Positions 1 to 6,504 are shown, counted from the first letter of the stretch. The stretch is 9,987 nucleotides of DNA from Paludibacteraceae bacterium (GCA_017965125.1 JAGCQO010000277.1:1-9987), one strand, 5' to 3'. Notes: generated by a model not told the origin, from the sequence alone. Translations and numbers: made by a program.

Positions 1-191
1 ATCATGTTGTTGAAAATGGGCAAAATGGCCCTACGGAGAAAACTACAACAACTATAAATGAAACTTTGAATCCATTAGCCGACCAAATAAAACAAAACCA
101 AGAACAATACAAGATATATTTGGAGCAAATGGAAAAACTTCGTCAGGATAAAAAGGATATTGCTCAAACAATAACAAAAGAAGTGAGTTAG
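1..191 (+). CDS. C-terminal fragment of an unknown coiled-coil protein (5' end outside window)
   Basis: An open frame enters from the left edge, with its first complete codon at base 3, and ends at TAG 189-191, giving 62 residues. It has no start inside the window, so it is partial. After a Thr-rich stretch (KTTTTINETL), residues from about 25 on are rich in Gln, Glu and Lys (QIKQNQEQYKIYLEQMEKLR), which looks like an amphipathic coiled coil. I do not recognise the fragment alone. The ORF at 216-428 continues in exactly the same frame after two stop codons (TAG 189, TAA 210) and supplies a membrane helix. The two may therefore be halves of one broken gene, tentatively of the DUF4407 type. The DNA is clearly more AT-rich than the reverse-strand genes after base 611, which hints at an accessory origin. 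Confidence 0.6.
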   Translation, partial: HVVENGQNGPTEKTTTTINETLNPLADQIKQNQEQYKIYLEQMEKLRQDKKDIAQTITKEVS

Positions 192-215
192 AGAGCCCCA
201 GGTATGATATAAGAA

Positions 216-428
216 TTGGAAGCTACGTATAAAGTCGTAACTAAGAGTCGGATTGCACTTGTCTTTTATGCTATATTGTTTTTTCTGTTGATTTCATTAG
301 AGTTATTCATTCTCGCAATAAGGTTTTTTGATACAAAGTGTGATTATGATTCACTAACGGAACATCAGCTGAATCTAAGAACGAATACTTTAAGTAAAGT
401 AGAAGAGCAATTGCTATCAAAAAAGTAG
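216..428 (+). CDS. Small single-helix membrane ORF, or 3' remnant of a broken membrane-protein gene
   Basis: This is a 70-codon frame that can only start at TTG 216; an in-frame TAA lies at 210 and the product contains no internal Met. Residues about 14-37 form one strong transmembrane helix (ALVFYAILFFLLISLELFIL) preceded by basic residues. A polar, charged tail follows (FFDTKCDYDSLTEHQ). The lack of an ATG, the shared frame with the upstream fragment and the helix followed by a 'CDYDSL' motif all fit the C-terminal end of a DUF4407-like protein. In that case this is the tail of a pseudogene interrupted by TAG 189 and TAA 210. The alternative is a genuine small gene with a rare TTG start, 24 bases after the upstream stop. 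I cannot decide between them. The family link is from memory and tentative. Confidence 0.45.
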   Translation: MEATYKVVTKSRIALVFYAILFFLLISLELFILAIRFFDTKCDYDSLTEHQLNLRTNTLSKVEEQLLSKK

Positions 429-443
429 AGTTTGCAATAAAAG

Positions 444-511
444 ATGCCGCACTTCGGCTCCGCTCAGCAACCGAATGGTTCCGGTCATTGAGCGCAGTCG
501 AAATGCCGGAT
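444..511. repeat. Inverted pair of REP-like elements forming a long hairpin
   Basis: One arm (about 450-473) and an inverted second arm (about 481-505) share the core TTCGRCTVCGCTCARYRACC. Pairing continues outward with a few mismatches to 444 and 511. A short loop around 474-480 (aatggtt) closes the hairpin. The element lies between genes pointing towards each other, the usual place for bacterial REP/BIME elements. The same kind of 'CTTCGGCT.CGCTCA.TGACCGG' sequence is common between genes in Bacteroidota genomes. No transposase gene is visible here. Confidence 0.7.
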
Positions 512-526
512 GTTTAAATAGGATGT

Positions 527-551
527 CACTTCGGCTACGCTCAGTGACCGG
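527..551. repeat. Third, single copy of the REP-like element
   Basis: This 25-base copy (cacttcggctacgctcag and following bases) is in the same orientation as the arm at 450-473. It differs from that arm at only a few positions, and the same positions vary in the inverted copy. It has no inverted partner nearby, so the cluster is one hairpin pair plus a solo half-site. Confidence 0.65.
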
Positions 552-576
552 TTAACAGTAGCCAGTTATTAAAAGA

Positions 577-601
577 AAAGGCTGTCTTTGGGACAGCCTT
601 T
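577..601 (-). terminator. Rho-independent terminator after the HAD gene (probably bidirectional)
   Basis: A perfect 9-bp stem (AAGGCTGTC 578-586 with GACAGCCTT 592-600) encloses a 5-base loop, with one more A-T pair outside. On the reverse strand it begins 10 bases past the HAD stop and is followed by a T-rich run (complement of 571-579), so it would end the long reverse-strand transcript. The T-rich sequence at 598-610 could also let it stop forward transcription from the left-edge genes. Confidence 0.85.
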
Positions 602-610
602 ATTTCTTTC

Positions 611-1336
611 TTAATCAATCAGCTCGTCGAACGCGTTTTTGAGTTCGGTGAGGTCCTTGAATACGATGTCGGCTCCGGCCTGTCGCAGATCGTCGTCGGT
701 GAGGATGCCGGTGTTGATGGCGACGGTGAAGATGCCTGCGTTCTTGGCGGCCATGACTCCGAGCGGAGCATTCTCCACGACCATGGCGTAGTGCGCCGGC
801 ATGTTCAGTTTCTCAAGGCCTCTGAGGTAGCACTCTGGATTTGGCTTTCCCTTCTTTGTCTCGTAGGCTGTGACGATGTTTTCGGGCGCAAATGCGTTAG
901 GGAAGGACGTTTGCAGCTTTTTGATTGTCGATTTCTCGCCCGAGCCTGTGACGACCGTTCTTTTCACGCCTCTCTGCATCAGTGCGGACACGACTGCGTT
1001 CGCTCCTGGCATCACCGGAGGTTCGCCAAGGCTCTCGAAGATGCGGCTTTTCTCCTTGTAGATTTCCTGTTCCTCTTCCTCTGGGCAGGTGTGTCCGAAC
1101 TGCCTGACATAGGCTGTCTGCACGGTCTCGCTGCCACGGCTCCCCTCGTTCATGTACACATCCCTCTCGCTGAAGTTCACTCCCACGGCGCTCAGCGCAT
1201 CGACCCATGCTTTCGCGTGGAAGGGCATGCTGTCGTAGAGCACACCGTCCATGTCGAACAGCACGGCGTTGATTCTCAGTGATGGGTACTTGTTTGTCTC
1301 AATGAAACGTTTTTTTATTGCAGCTATGTTTTGCAT
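611..1336 (-). CDS. HAD-superfamily phosphohydrolase, BT2127-like inorganic pyrophosphatase
   Basis: A 241-residue cytoplasmic HAD enzyme with an alpha-helical cap, of the beta-phosphoglucomutase-like subgroup. Motif I is D28-M-D30-G (nucleophile and acid/base), motif II is T130-G-S, motif III is K164 in KKGKPNP, and motif IV is V-E188-N189-A-P-L-G. The cap carries E64 in YMNEG. As I recall the sequence of B. thetaiotaomicron BT2127, a characterised inorganic pyrophosphatase, this protein matches it motif by motif with a constant offset of 17. E64 corresponds to Glu47 and N189 to Asn172. Hydrolysis of pyrophosphate to two phosphates is therefore the best guess; a sugar-phosphate phosphatase is the alternative. 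About 17 extra residues precede the region where BT2127 begins, but no later Met is usable before motif I. It is the last gene of the reverse-strand block, 21 bases after ung, and is followed by the terminator at 577-601. Confidence 0.85.
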   Translation of the reverse strand: MQNIAAIKKRFIETNKYPSLRINAVLFDMDGVLYDSMPFHAKAWVDALSAVGVNFSERDVYMNEGSRGSETVQTAYVRQFGHTCPEEEEQEIYKEKSRIFESLGEPPVMPGANAVVSALMQRGVKRTVVTGSGEKSTIKKLQTSFPNAFAPENIVTAYETKKGKPNPECYLRGLEKLNMPAHYAMVVENAPLGVMAAKNAGIFTVAINTGILTDDDLRQAGADIVFKDLTELKNAFDELID

Positions 1337-1357
1337 TTTATTGATGCTATATGGTTT

Positions 1358-2020
1358 TTACCAAATGATTTCTTCTTTGCCGTTTTTTCTGAGGTATTCG
1401 TTAGCCATGACGAAGTGGTTGCACCCGAAAAAGCCTCTGTAGGCCGACAGTGGCGACGGATGGGCGGACTTCAGCACGCAGACCTTGGCCTTGTCGATGA
1501 ACATCTCTTTCTTCTGGGCGTATGAACCCCACAGCAGAAAGACGACGCCCTCGCACCTTTTGTTCACCTCTTTTATCACGTTGTCGGTGAACGTCTCCCA
1601 GCCCTTCCACTGGTGCGAGCCAGCCGCATGCTCTCTGACTGTGAGAGTCGCGTTGAGCAGCAGAACGCCTTGCTCGGCCCATCTTGTCAGGTTGCCGCTT
1701 TGTGGCATCGGCTGGTTGTATTCCGAAGCTATCTCCTTGTAGATGTTCTGCAGCGAAGGCGGGTATTTTATGCCGTCGTTGACCGAGAAGCATAGCCCGT
1801 GTGCCTGTCCCGGCTCGTGATACGGGTCCTGGCCTATGATTACGACCTTGATTTTGTCGATAGGGCACAGGTTGAAGGCGTTGAAAATGAGTCCTGCTGG
1901 CGGATAGATGGTGAACGACTTGTACTCCTGCCTTACGAACTCGCACAGAGTGGCGAAGTATGGCTTTTCGAACTCGTCCTTCAGGGCTTCCTTCCAGCTG
2001 TTTTCGATTTTTACGTCCAT
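1358..2020 (-). CDS. ung: Uracil-DNA glycosylase, family 1
   Basis: A 220-residue enzyme that removes uracil from DNA, starting base-excision repair of deaminated cytosine or misincorporated dUMP. The family-1 signatures are intact. The water-activating loop is GQDPYH at 63-68 (catalytic D65), and F78 stacks on uracil in the GLCFSV segment. N123 in LLNATLTV recognises the base, and the minor-groove loop HPSPLSA at 187-193 carries catalytic H187. Length matches bacterial Ung. The ATG at 2020 is only 3 bases past the stop of the upstream PafA-like gene, so the two are surely co-transcribed and possibly translationally coupled. The context (envelope genes upstream, pyrophosphatase downstream) gives no special role beyond housekeeping repair. 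Confidence 0.97.
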   Translation of the reverse strand: MDVKIENSWKEALKDEFEKPYFATLCEFVRQEYKSFTIYPPAGLIFNAFNLCPIDKIKVVIIGQDPYHEPGQAHGLCFSVNDGIKYPPSLQNIYKEIASEYNQPMPQSGNLTRWAEQGVLLLNATLTVREHAAGSHQWKGWETFTDNVIKEVNKRCEGVVFLLWGSYAQKKEMFIDKAKVCVLKSAHPSPLSAYRGFFGCNHFVMANEYLRKNGKEEIIW

Positions 2021-2023
2021 CTT

Positions 2024-3658
2024 TTATTTGTAAATGTCGTATATGGTTTTGCCGCCGTTGCCGTTGGTCATAGGCAGCAGCATGATGTCAGCCTCTGTTG
2101 ACGCGACGTCTAAGATCGACACCGGCTCTTTTATCTTCTTTGACTTGATGTTCCAGCCGTAGATTATCAGCGGCACGAACGCGTTCACTCTGCTGCTGAG
2201 TCCAGCCTTGTTCTCCTCGCGCTCTACGTCCACCCATCCCGGTTGCAGATAGATGATTATGTCGCCCGACTTCGCATAGCAGAACGTGTTCTTGGCTTTT
2301 GCTATCTCGGTGTTGTCGTAACCCGACGCCGTCTCCAGATCCTCGGCTCTGTAAGCCATGCTCACGCCTTCGAATCGTCTCATGAAGGCTGTGACCATGT
2401 TGGCCACAGTGTCGAAGTCTAAGCCTTTCTGCTCGATTTCCATCTTGTCGAGGAATATCTGGCGGTGGTAATAGCCAGCGATGAAGTCGCCTTGTCCGAA
2501 CTTCGCCATGAGGTAGGTGGACAGCAGGCTCATGGACCTGTCGCTGACGAAATATCCGCTCGGTATGCCGTAGGCTTTGAGCTTTTCCGGCGACGAGTAT
2601 TCCTCTTGTGGCGCGGTTATGACGTAAAGCACCTCGTCGGTGCCGCACAGTTCGTCAATGTCGTTTATCAGGTCGTTTATGTCGAGGTCGAGGCGGTAAT
2701 ACATGTCCTGCACCTCAGCGGTCATTTGTCCGCCGGCAGTGGCTTGCTCAGCGCCTCTGACGGTGAACTGCAGGTTCAGCATGTCCGGTTCGAGGTCCAC
2801 ACCGAGGTATTCGTCCTTCACGGCTTGCACAGCCAGCTCCTTCACCATCGTGTTGGCGTAAGGCGACGTCTTGAACTTGCGGATTCTTATCGCCGGGTCC
2901 ATGTTCATGAAGTCGTAGGTGAAGAAGTTCGAGTTTGGCTTCTGTGCCGAGTGCTCCTTGTAGTAGGCGACGGAGAAGAGGTTTGACCAGTTTCTGTCCA
3001 AGTAGTTGCCTATCTGGTTTTCGCCGTTGAACCTTACTGCCCAGAACGGCAGCAGCTGTGAGAAGTACGATGTCGTTGCCCACTTGCCGTCGTTGTCGCT
3101 CAGCCACACGGTTTTGTTGTTTATCGTGTTGGACGAGTGTCCGGCCATGATGGCAGTCTGCTCGGCGTCGATGCCTATGCTTATTATCTTGCCTTTGCCT
3201 CTCGTGTTCAGCCTTAGCTCGTCGGAGATGGTGCTGGAGAGGAGGTCCTTGGTGGAAATCTTCTTGTCGGTGCCCACGCCGGTGCTTTTCTCGTCGTGAA
3301 GGCATGACAGTGGCTTTCGGGTCACTCTATCGACGTAGGAGTCGGCGCAGATGCCGTGTGTCGTAGGCAGCGCTCCGGTGAATATCGTCGCGTAGTCGGC
3401 CGAGCGTCCCACGTTCATGTAGGGGAAGCTCACGCTTCTGGCGTAAGCTCCGTTCTGTATCACCTTTCTGAATCCTCCGTCGCTGAGGTCGTCCCAGAGC
3501 ATCTCGATGTAGTCGGCTCTGAGTCCGTCGATTATGATGTTGACGACTAATTTCGGTCTGTCTCCTATCGGGTCGTTGTGCTTTCTGTTTGCGGTCTGTG
3601 CATTAGCGTTCAGGCATAATGCAGCAATCAGAACACTTGCGAATGTTTTTAATCTCAT
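2024..3658 (-). CDS. PafA-like alkaline phosphatase family protein lacking the active site (pseudoenzyme)
   Basis: A 544-residue exported protein; residues 1-20 are a signal peptide ending ALCLNANA. The fold is that of the PafA/nucleotide pyrophosphatase branch of alkaline phosphatases. Landmarks are IIIDGLRADY (first metal Asp, D44), ATIFTGALPTTHGI at 90-103, W194-TTSYFSQLLPFW, the helix VQDMYYRLDLDINDL at 316-330 and FVPLIIYGW near 494-502. The catalytic positions are nonetheless gone. The nucleophile region T-x-x-G-H reads R85-S-A-D-Y89. The phosphate-contacting Lys and Arg become D164 and E166. The DxxxH metal pair around 300-306 reads VRGAEQA. The TADH motif reads T348-A-P-Q. No His precedes FVPLII. 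Phosphatase activity is therefore unlikely, and a binding or scaffolding role in the periplasm is inferred. Its ATG overlaps the stop of the upstream Lnb gene (ATGA, 3655-3658), implying coupled translation and perhaps a shared process. Motif comparison with PafA is from memory. Confidence 0.85.
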   Translation of the reverse strand: MRLKTFASVLIAALCLNANAQTANRKHNDPIGDRPKLVVNIIIDGLRADYIEMLWDDLSDGGFRKVIQNGAYARSVSFPYMNVGRSADYATIFTGALPTTHGICADSYVDRVTRKPLSCLHDEKSTGVGTDKKISTKDLLSSTISDELRLNTRGKGKIISIGIDAEQTAIMAGHSSNTINNKTVWLSDNDGKWATTSYFSQLLPFWAVRFNGENQIGNYLDRNWSNLFSVAYYKEHSAQKPNSNFFTYDFMNMDPAIRIRKFKTSPYANTMVKELAVQAVKDEYLGVDLEPDMLNLQFTVRGAEQATAGGQMTAEVQDMYYRLDLDINDLINDIDELCGTDEVLYVITAPQEEYSSPEKLKAYGIPSGYFVSDRSMSLLSTYLMAKFGQGDFIAGYYHRQIFLDKMEIEQKGLDFDTVANMVTAFMRRFEGVSMAYRAEDLETASGYDNTEIAKAKNTFCYAKSGDIIIYLQPGWVDVEREENKAGLSSRVNAFVPLIIYGWNIKSKKIKEPVSILDVASTEADIMLLPMTNGNGGKTIYDIYK

Positions 3659-4800
3659 TTTCCCTTTTGTGTTTTTATTACGCTAAGTGCTCTTACGACT
3701 ATCATCACCATGATAGGGAGGAAAGCGATGTTGAATTCCTGTGGCAAGTAGATGTAGCCAGTGATGGCGACGATTGCCGACAGGGCTGTGAGCATATAAA
3801 CGACAAGGAGGAATTTCCTTGCTTTCTTTATGAATACGGTCAATGGGATAAGCAGGTGCAGCGGGTTGAGCCACAGGAGGTTATAGTTCTCGCCCACAAG
3901 CGGATGCAGCGAGAAGAAGCACAGATATGCCACTACCACGCCGAGCAGTCCGGTGATGAGGAACAGCACGAAATCCAGCACCTTGAGCTTTCTCGGGAAC
4001 AGCAGCGAGGCTATGCTCACGATGGTCATCAGTATCACAGTCGCAGCCAAAGGTGTCACGCCGCCTTCCTGCTCGTCGGCGTTCTCCTCCTGCTCCACGA
4101 CTTCGTTGGTTTCCTTGACGAGTCTCTCGCCGTTCTCTCTCTTGGCCTTTGCGAATGCGTTCATCAGCTCGTCAGGCAGGAACAGCCTGTCGAAGAAGCT
4201 CGCTGTCTTGTCGGCTTCCGCGCCGATGAGTATGTCGATGCCGAACTTTATCCAGCTGTCCTCGCCCACATACTGCTCTATGAGCTTTCTGTAGGAGTCG
4301 TTCTCCTCTCGGACGTCGTATTGGATGTTGCCCTTGAGGCATTCCTCGATTTTGACTCTTGGCCTTGTGGCGCAGTTGTCAAATACGAAGTTGTATCTGT
4401 ATGTCTTGTTCTCCGGTCTTGTGTTCTCTATGAGCGCGCCGAAGAGTGCCGCCTTCTCCTCGTTGGTCAGGTTCAGCTTTTGCTCTATGACGCCTCTGCC
4501 GCGCCTTTCGTATTGTCTTTCAAAACCGTCCATCAGCTCCACGCCGAGCTCGTAGTCGGTTTGTCCCGACACGAATTTCAGGTAGAAGCCTTCGGTGTTG
4601 AAGTTGAACATGCCATAGTTGAAAACCATGTCGTTCACCTTTATGGCAGTGTGTCCGAATGCCGAGTAGAGCTCGTCGCCTGGCGAGCATGTCAGCAGCG
4701 ATACCTCTAAGTTTGAGTATGTTTCGTCTTTCTGCTCCTGCTGTGCGAAGACAGTCAGAGTGAAAAGCAGAGACAGAATGAGTGTGAATGTCGATTTCAT
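3655..4800 (-). CDS. lnb: Lnb-like (DUF4105) protein, predicted lipoprotein N-acyltransferase
   Basis: A 381-residue inner-membrane protein. Residues 1-19 are a signal peptide (LLFTLTVFA then QQ). A periplasmic DUF4105 domain spans about 28-235. A charged linker (EQEENADEQE) leads to about five membrane helices (249-268, 274-297, 308-324, 329-351, 356-372). Likely catalytic residues are H50 in YSAFGHTAIKV and C143 in FVFDNCATRPR. His before an 'NC' motif is the order seen in permuted NlpC/P60 (LRAT-like) acyltransferases. A DUF4105 protein with this five-helix layout was, as I recall, recently identified in Bacteroides as Lnb, which adds the N-terminal acyl chain to lipoproteins. Paralogues exist, so the exact role is inferred. 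I chose ATG 4800 over a GTG at 4836 because it places the signal peptide at the N-terminus. It lies 60 bases after bactofilin and overlaps the next gene by 4 bases. Confidence 0.8.
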   Translation of the reverse strand: MKSTFTLILSLLFTLTVFAQQEQKDETYSNLEVSLLTCSPGDELYSAFGHTAIKVNDMVFNYGMFNFNTEGFYLKFVSGQTDYELGVELMDGFERQYERRGRGVIEQKLNLTNEEKAALFGALIENTRPENKTYRYNFVFDNCATRPRVKIEECLKGNIQYDVREENDSYRKLIEQYVGEDSWIKFGIDILIGAEADKTASFFDRLFLPDELMNAFAKAKRENGERLVKETNEVVEQEENADEQEGGVTPLAATVILMTIVSIASLLFPRKLKVLDFVLFLITGLLGVVVAYLCFFSLHPLVGENYNLLWLNPLHLLIPLTVFIKKARKFLLVVYMLTALSAIVAITGYIYLPQEFNIAFLPIMVMIVVRALSVIKTQKGK

Positions 4801-4860
4801 TGTTGTCTTGCGGTCTTGATTTGTAAGACTTGTCACGCGTCTTTGCGGCGTGGTGGTTTT

Positions 4861-5265
4861 TTATTTCTCGGCTTTCTCGTCGGCCTCTTTCTGCTCGTCG
4901 TTCTGGCGAGTCTCGGTCTTCATCGAGCATGAGCCTGTGAACTTGGCTCCCGGCTCAATCACGAGCACCGATGTCTTCACGTCGCCGTTGAGGTTGGCGG
5001 TCGATTTCAGCGACAGTGTCTCCTCCACGGTTATGTTGCCTTGCAGTGTGCCCATTATTTCTGCGCTCTGGCACTTTATGTTGCCGTTGGTCACGCCGTT
5101 AGGGCCGATTACGACTCTGCCTTCACACTCCACGTTGCCCTCGATGTTGCCGTCGATTCTTATGTCGTTGGAAGCGATGATGTCGCCCTTGATGAGTGTT
5201 CCTGTGGCTATCACGTTGTGGTTTATTCCAGTGCTGTTTTGTGTTTCTTTATTTATGAGTCCCAT
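4861..5265 (-). CDS. Bactofilin (polymer-forming cytoskeletal protein)
   Basis: A 134-residue protein. A beta-helical bactofilin/DUF583 core spans roughly 17-115, built from short repeating turns such as IRIDGNIEGNVECEG, VVIGPNGVTNGNIKC, AEIMGTLQGNITV and LVIEPGAKFTGSC. A short polar N-terminal tail precedes it, and a highly charged Glu/Lys-rich C-terminal tail (118-134) follows. Bactofilins self-assemble without nucleotide into membrane-associated filaments that position envelope enzymes. The length is typical and nothing is missing. It is the first gene downstream of the promoter at 5294-5325. Its leader is short and A-rich, as usual in Bacteroidota, with no clear Shine-Dalgarno site. Lying just ahead of a lipoprotein-modification gene and downstream of a wall hydrolase, it probably serves envelope organisation; the specific partner cannot be told from sequence. 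Confidence 0.92.
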   Translation of the reverse strand: MGLINKETQNSTGINHNVIATGTLIKGDIIASNDIRIDGNIEGNVECEGRVVIGPNGVTNGNIKCQSAEIMGTLQGNITVEETLSLKSTANLNGDVKTSVLVIEPGAKFTGSCSMKTETRQNDEQKEADEKAEK

Positions 5266-5293
5266 GTCTTTTTTTATTTATGTTGTAATTAAA

Positions 5294-5325
5294 CAAAAGT
5301 ACCTTGTTTGTTGTTAATATACAAG
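5294..5325 (-). promoter_or_regulatory. Bacteroidota-type promoter for the bactofilin-lnb operon
   Basis: On the reverse strand a perfect -7 element TACTTTTG (plus strand CAAAAGTA, 5294-5301; consensus TAnnTTTG) lies 20 bases downstream of CTTG (plus-strand CAAG, 5322-5325), a one-mismatch -33 TTTG box. Transcription would begin near 5287, leaving about 20 A-rich bases before the bactofilin ATG. It lies in the 92-base gap after the 5358-6461 gene, which suggests that a new transcript begins here. Confidence 0.6.
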
Positions 5326-5357
5326 AAAAGCGACAATGATTAAGACTTGTGTTAAAC

Positions 5358-6461
5358 TTATGCATTGAGCATCTGGTAGAAATACCTGGTCAGCGTCATT
5401 TTCTCGATTTTGAATCTGTTGTTCGAGAATGCTTTCTGCACGTAGAACAGATATGTCTGCTTGCTTTCAGTGTTGCATTTTATCTCTTTCTTGTTTTTCG
5501 CCCAGTTCTCCCAGTCTATCATGTTGTATCTGAAGTACTCCCAGCCGAGTCTCTGGTTGTCCGGCTCTTTGAGTATCGTCTCTTTTATGAATTCGAAAAT
5601 CTTGTCTTTGTCGTACGCCCAGAAGCATTGCAGGCAAATCATGTTGGCGAGCGGGTCCTCGACCCATTTGAAGAAGTCGTCAACTGGTCTGTATGTTGAC
5701 TGGTCCATCTGTGCGTGTGCGAACTCGTAGGTTATATGTTTGCCTATCAGCCATTTGTACTCGTCGTCGTTGGCCGCGTTCTCTCTTATTCTCTCTAAGC
5801 AGAGCAGCACGAATGGCTGTTTCAGTCCGATTATCGAGTCCTTGTGGCTGGCGAAAGGGTGGTTGTAGTATGAGCAGAACTGCTTGCCGGGCTTGAACTC
5901 GACTTTCTCGCCGTTTATGTTTATCTTCTGCGGATTGTTGTTCAGCAGATATTGGTCCAGAGTCTCGGGCGACACGATGAAGATAGGCAGTTTGTGCGCC
6001 ATGCGGTCCTCCTGCTTCAGGAAGAGTGTCTCGCCTGTGGCCCAAAGCTTCTCGGCGAATCTTTTCTGCTCGACGGTGAGCCTGTCGTATGGCGCCTTTC
6101 CGTCGAAGTTATAGACCTGGAAGTGTCCGAAGTTTATTCTGCCTGCGTTCTGCGGAAACAGCAGGTCGCCGTTGGCTTGGTAGTCTCTTACGTTGTTGCC
6201 GTCGCAGATGAAGACTCCCGTCACTTCCTTAGGGCATCCTCTGAGCGAGGTCAGCTTGTTGTCGGATATGTCGAATGTGCCTTTCACGGTGCCGAATTGT
6301 ATGTATTCCGGCAGTTCCTCTTCTTCGATTTTGCCGTGCAGGTCAACGCTTCCGTCCACGTTTATTATCAGTTCGTCGTTGTCTTTCGCGTTAGCGATGG
6401 TTGCGTTCTTAATTCCTTTGCTTTTTATCCATTGTTCGATTCTCCCTGTTGTTTTGTCCAT
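5358..6461 (-). CDS. Unknown protein: phage-type repeat module plus degenerate zincin-like domain
   Basis: A 367-residue protein with no signal peptide or membrane helix, so cytoplasmic. Residues about 28-95 resemble a repeat seen in phage and Bacteroidota hypothetical proteins: a 'dGsVDLhG..LPeyi.fG.VkGtFdiSdNkLTSLrGcPkeV' pattern ending in VTGVFICDGNNV. The C-terminal part looks like a metallopeptidase fold. It has PIFIVSPE at 159-166, then FVLLCLERIRE, then GKHITYEFAHAQMD, then KWVEDPLANMICL. In a gluzincin these would be HEFAH and the third ligand Glu (E268, 19 residues after H249). Here the first zinc His is Tyr (Y245, codon TAC at 5727-5729), so zinc catalysis is doubtful. It may be an inactive relative, or the resemblance may be coincidental. 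It follows the GH25 gene by 43 bases and is probably co-transcribed with it. No reliable functional name can be given. Confidence 0.75.
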   Translation of the reverse strand: MDKTTGRIEQWIKSKGIKNATIANAKDNDELIINVDGSVDLHGKIEEEELPEYIQFGTVKGTFDISDNKLTSLRGCPKEVTGVFICDGNNVRDYQANGDLLFPQNAGRINFGHFQVYNFDGKAPYDRLTVEQKRFAEKLWATGETLFLKQEDRMAHKLPIFIVSPETLDQYLLNNNPQKININGEKVEFKPGKQFCSYYNHPFASHKDSIIGLKQPFVLLCLERIRENAANDDEYKWLIGKHITYEFAHAQMDQSTYRPVDDFFKWVEDPLANMICLQCFWAYDKDKIFEFIKETILKEPDNQRLGWEYFRYNMIDWENWAKNKKEIKCNTESKQTYLFYVQKAFSNNRFKIEKMTLTRYFYQMLNA

Positions 6462-6504
6462 ATTTTTAGTCAGTTAGTTAGTAGTTGTGGTGATAGTAGT
6501 TTTT

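Noticed and set aside
611..1336. Loss of the second acidic residue in HAD motif IV (E188-N189) as a sign of inactivation
   Set aside because: The characterised pyrophosphatase BT2127 has the same E-N pair, as I recall, so this is a normal variant of the subgroup.
3619..4710. 363-codon forward-strand open frame opposite lnb
   Set aside because: It lies antisense to a gene with clear domains. Its translation is rich in His, Val, Glu and Tyr without motifs, as expected of the complement of a codon-biased gene.
4801..4836. GTG start at 4836 for lnb
   Set aside because: It would put 12 polar residues before the signal peptide. ATG 4800 gives a normal signal peptide at once.
4834..4852. CACGC/GCGTG inverted repeat in the bactofilin-lnb gap as a terminator
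   Set aside because: Short stem and no following T-run on the reverse strand; the genes are more likely co-transcribed.
5303..5325. CTTGT/ACAAG inverted repeat after the 5358-6461 gene as a terminator
   Set aside because: Only five pairs with a long loop and no T-run; it overlaps the likely -33 box instead.
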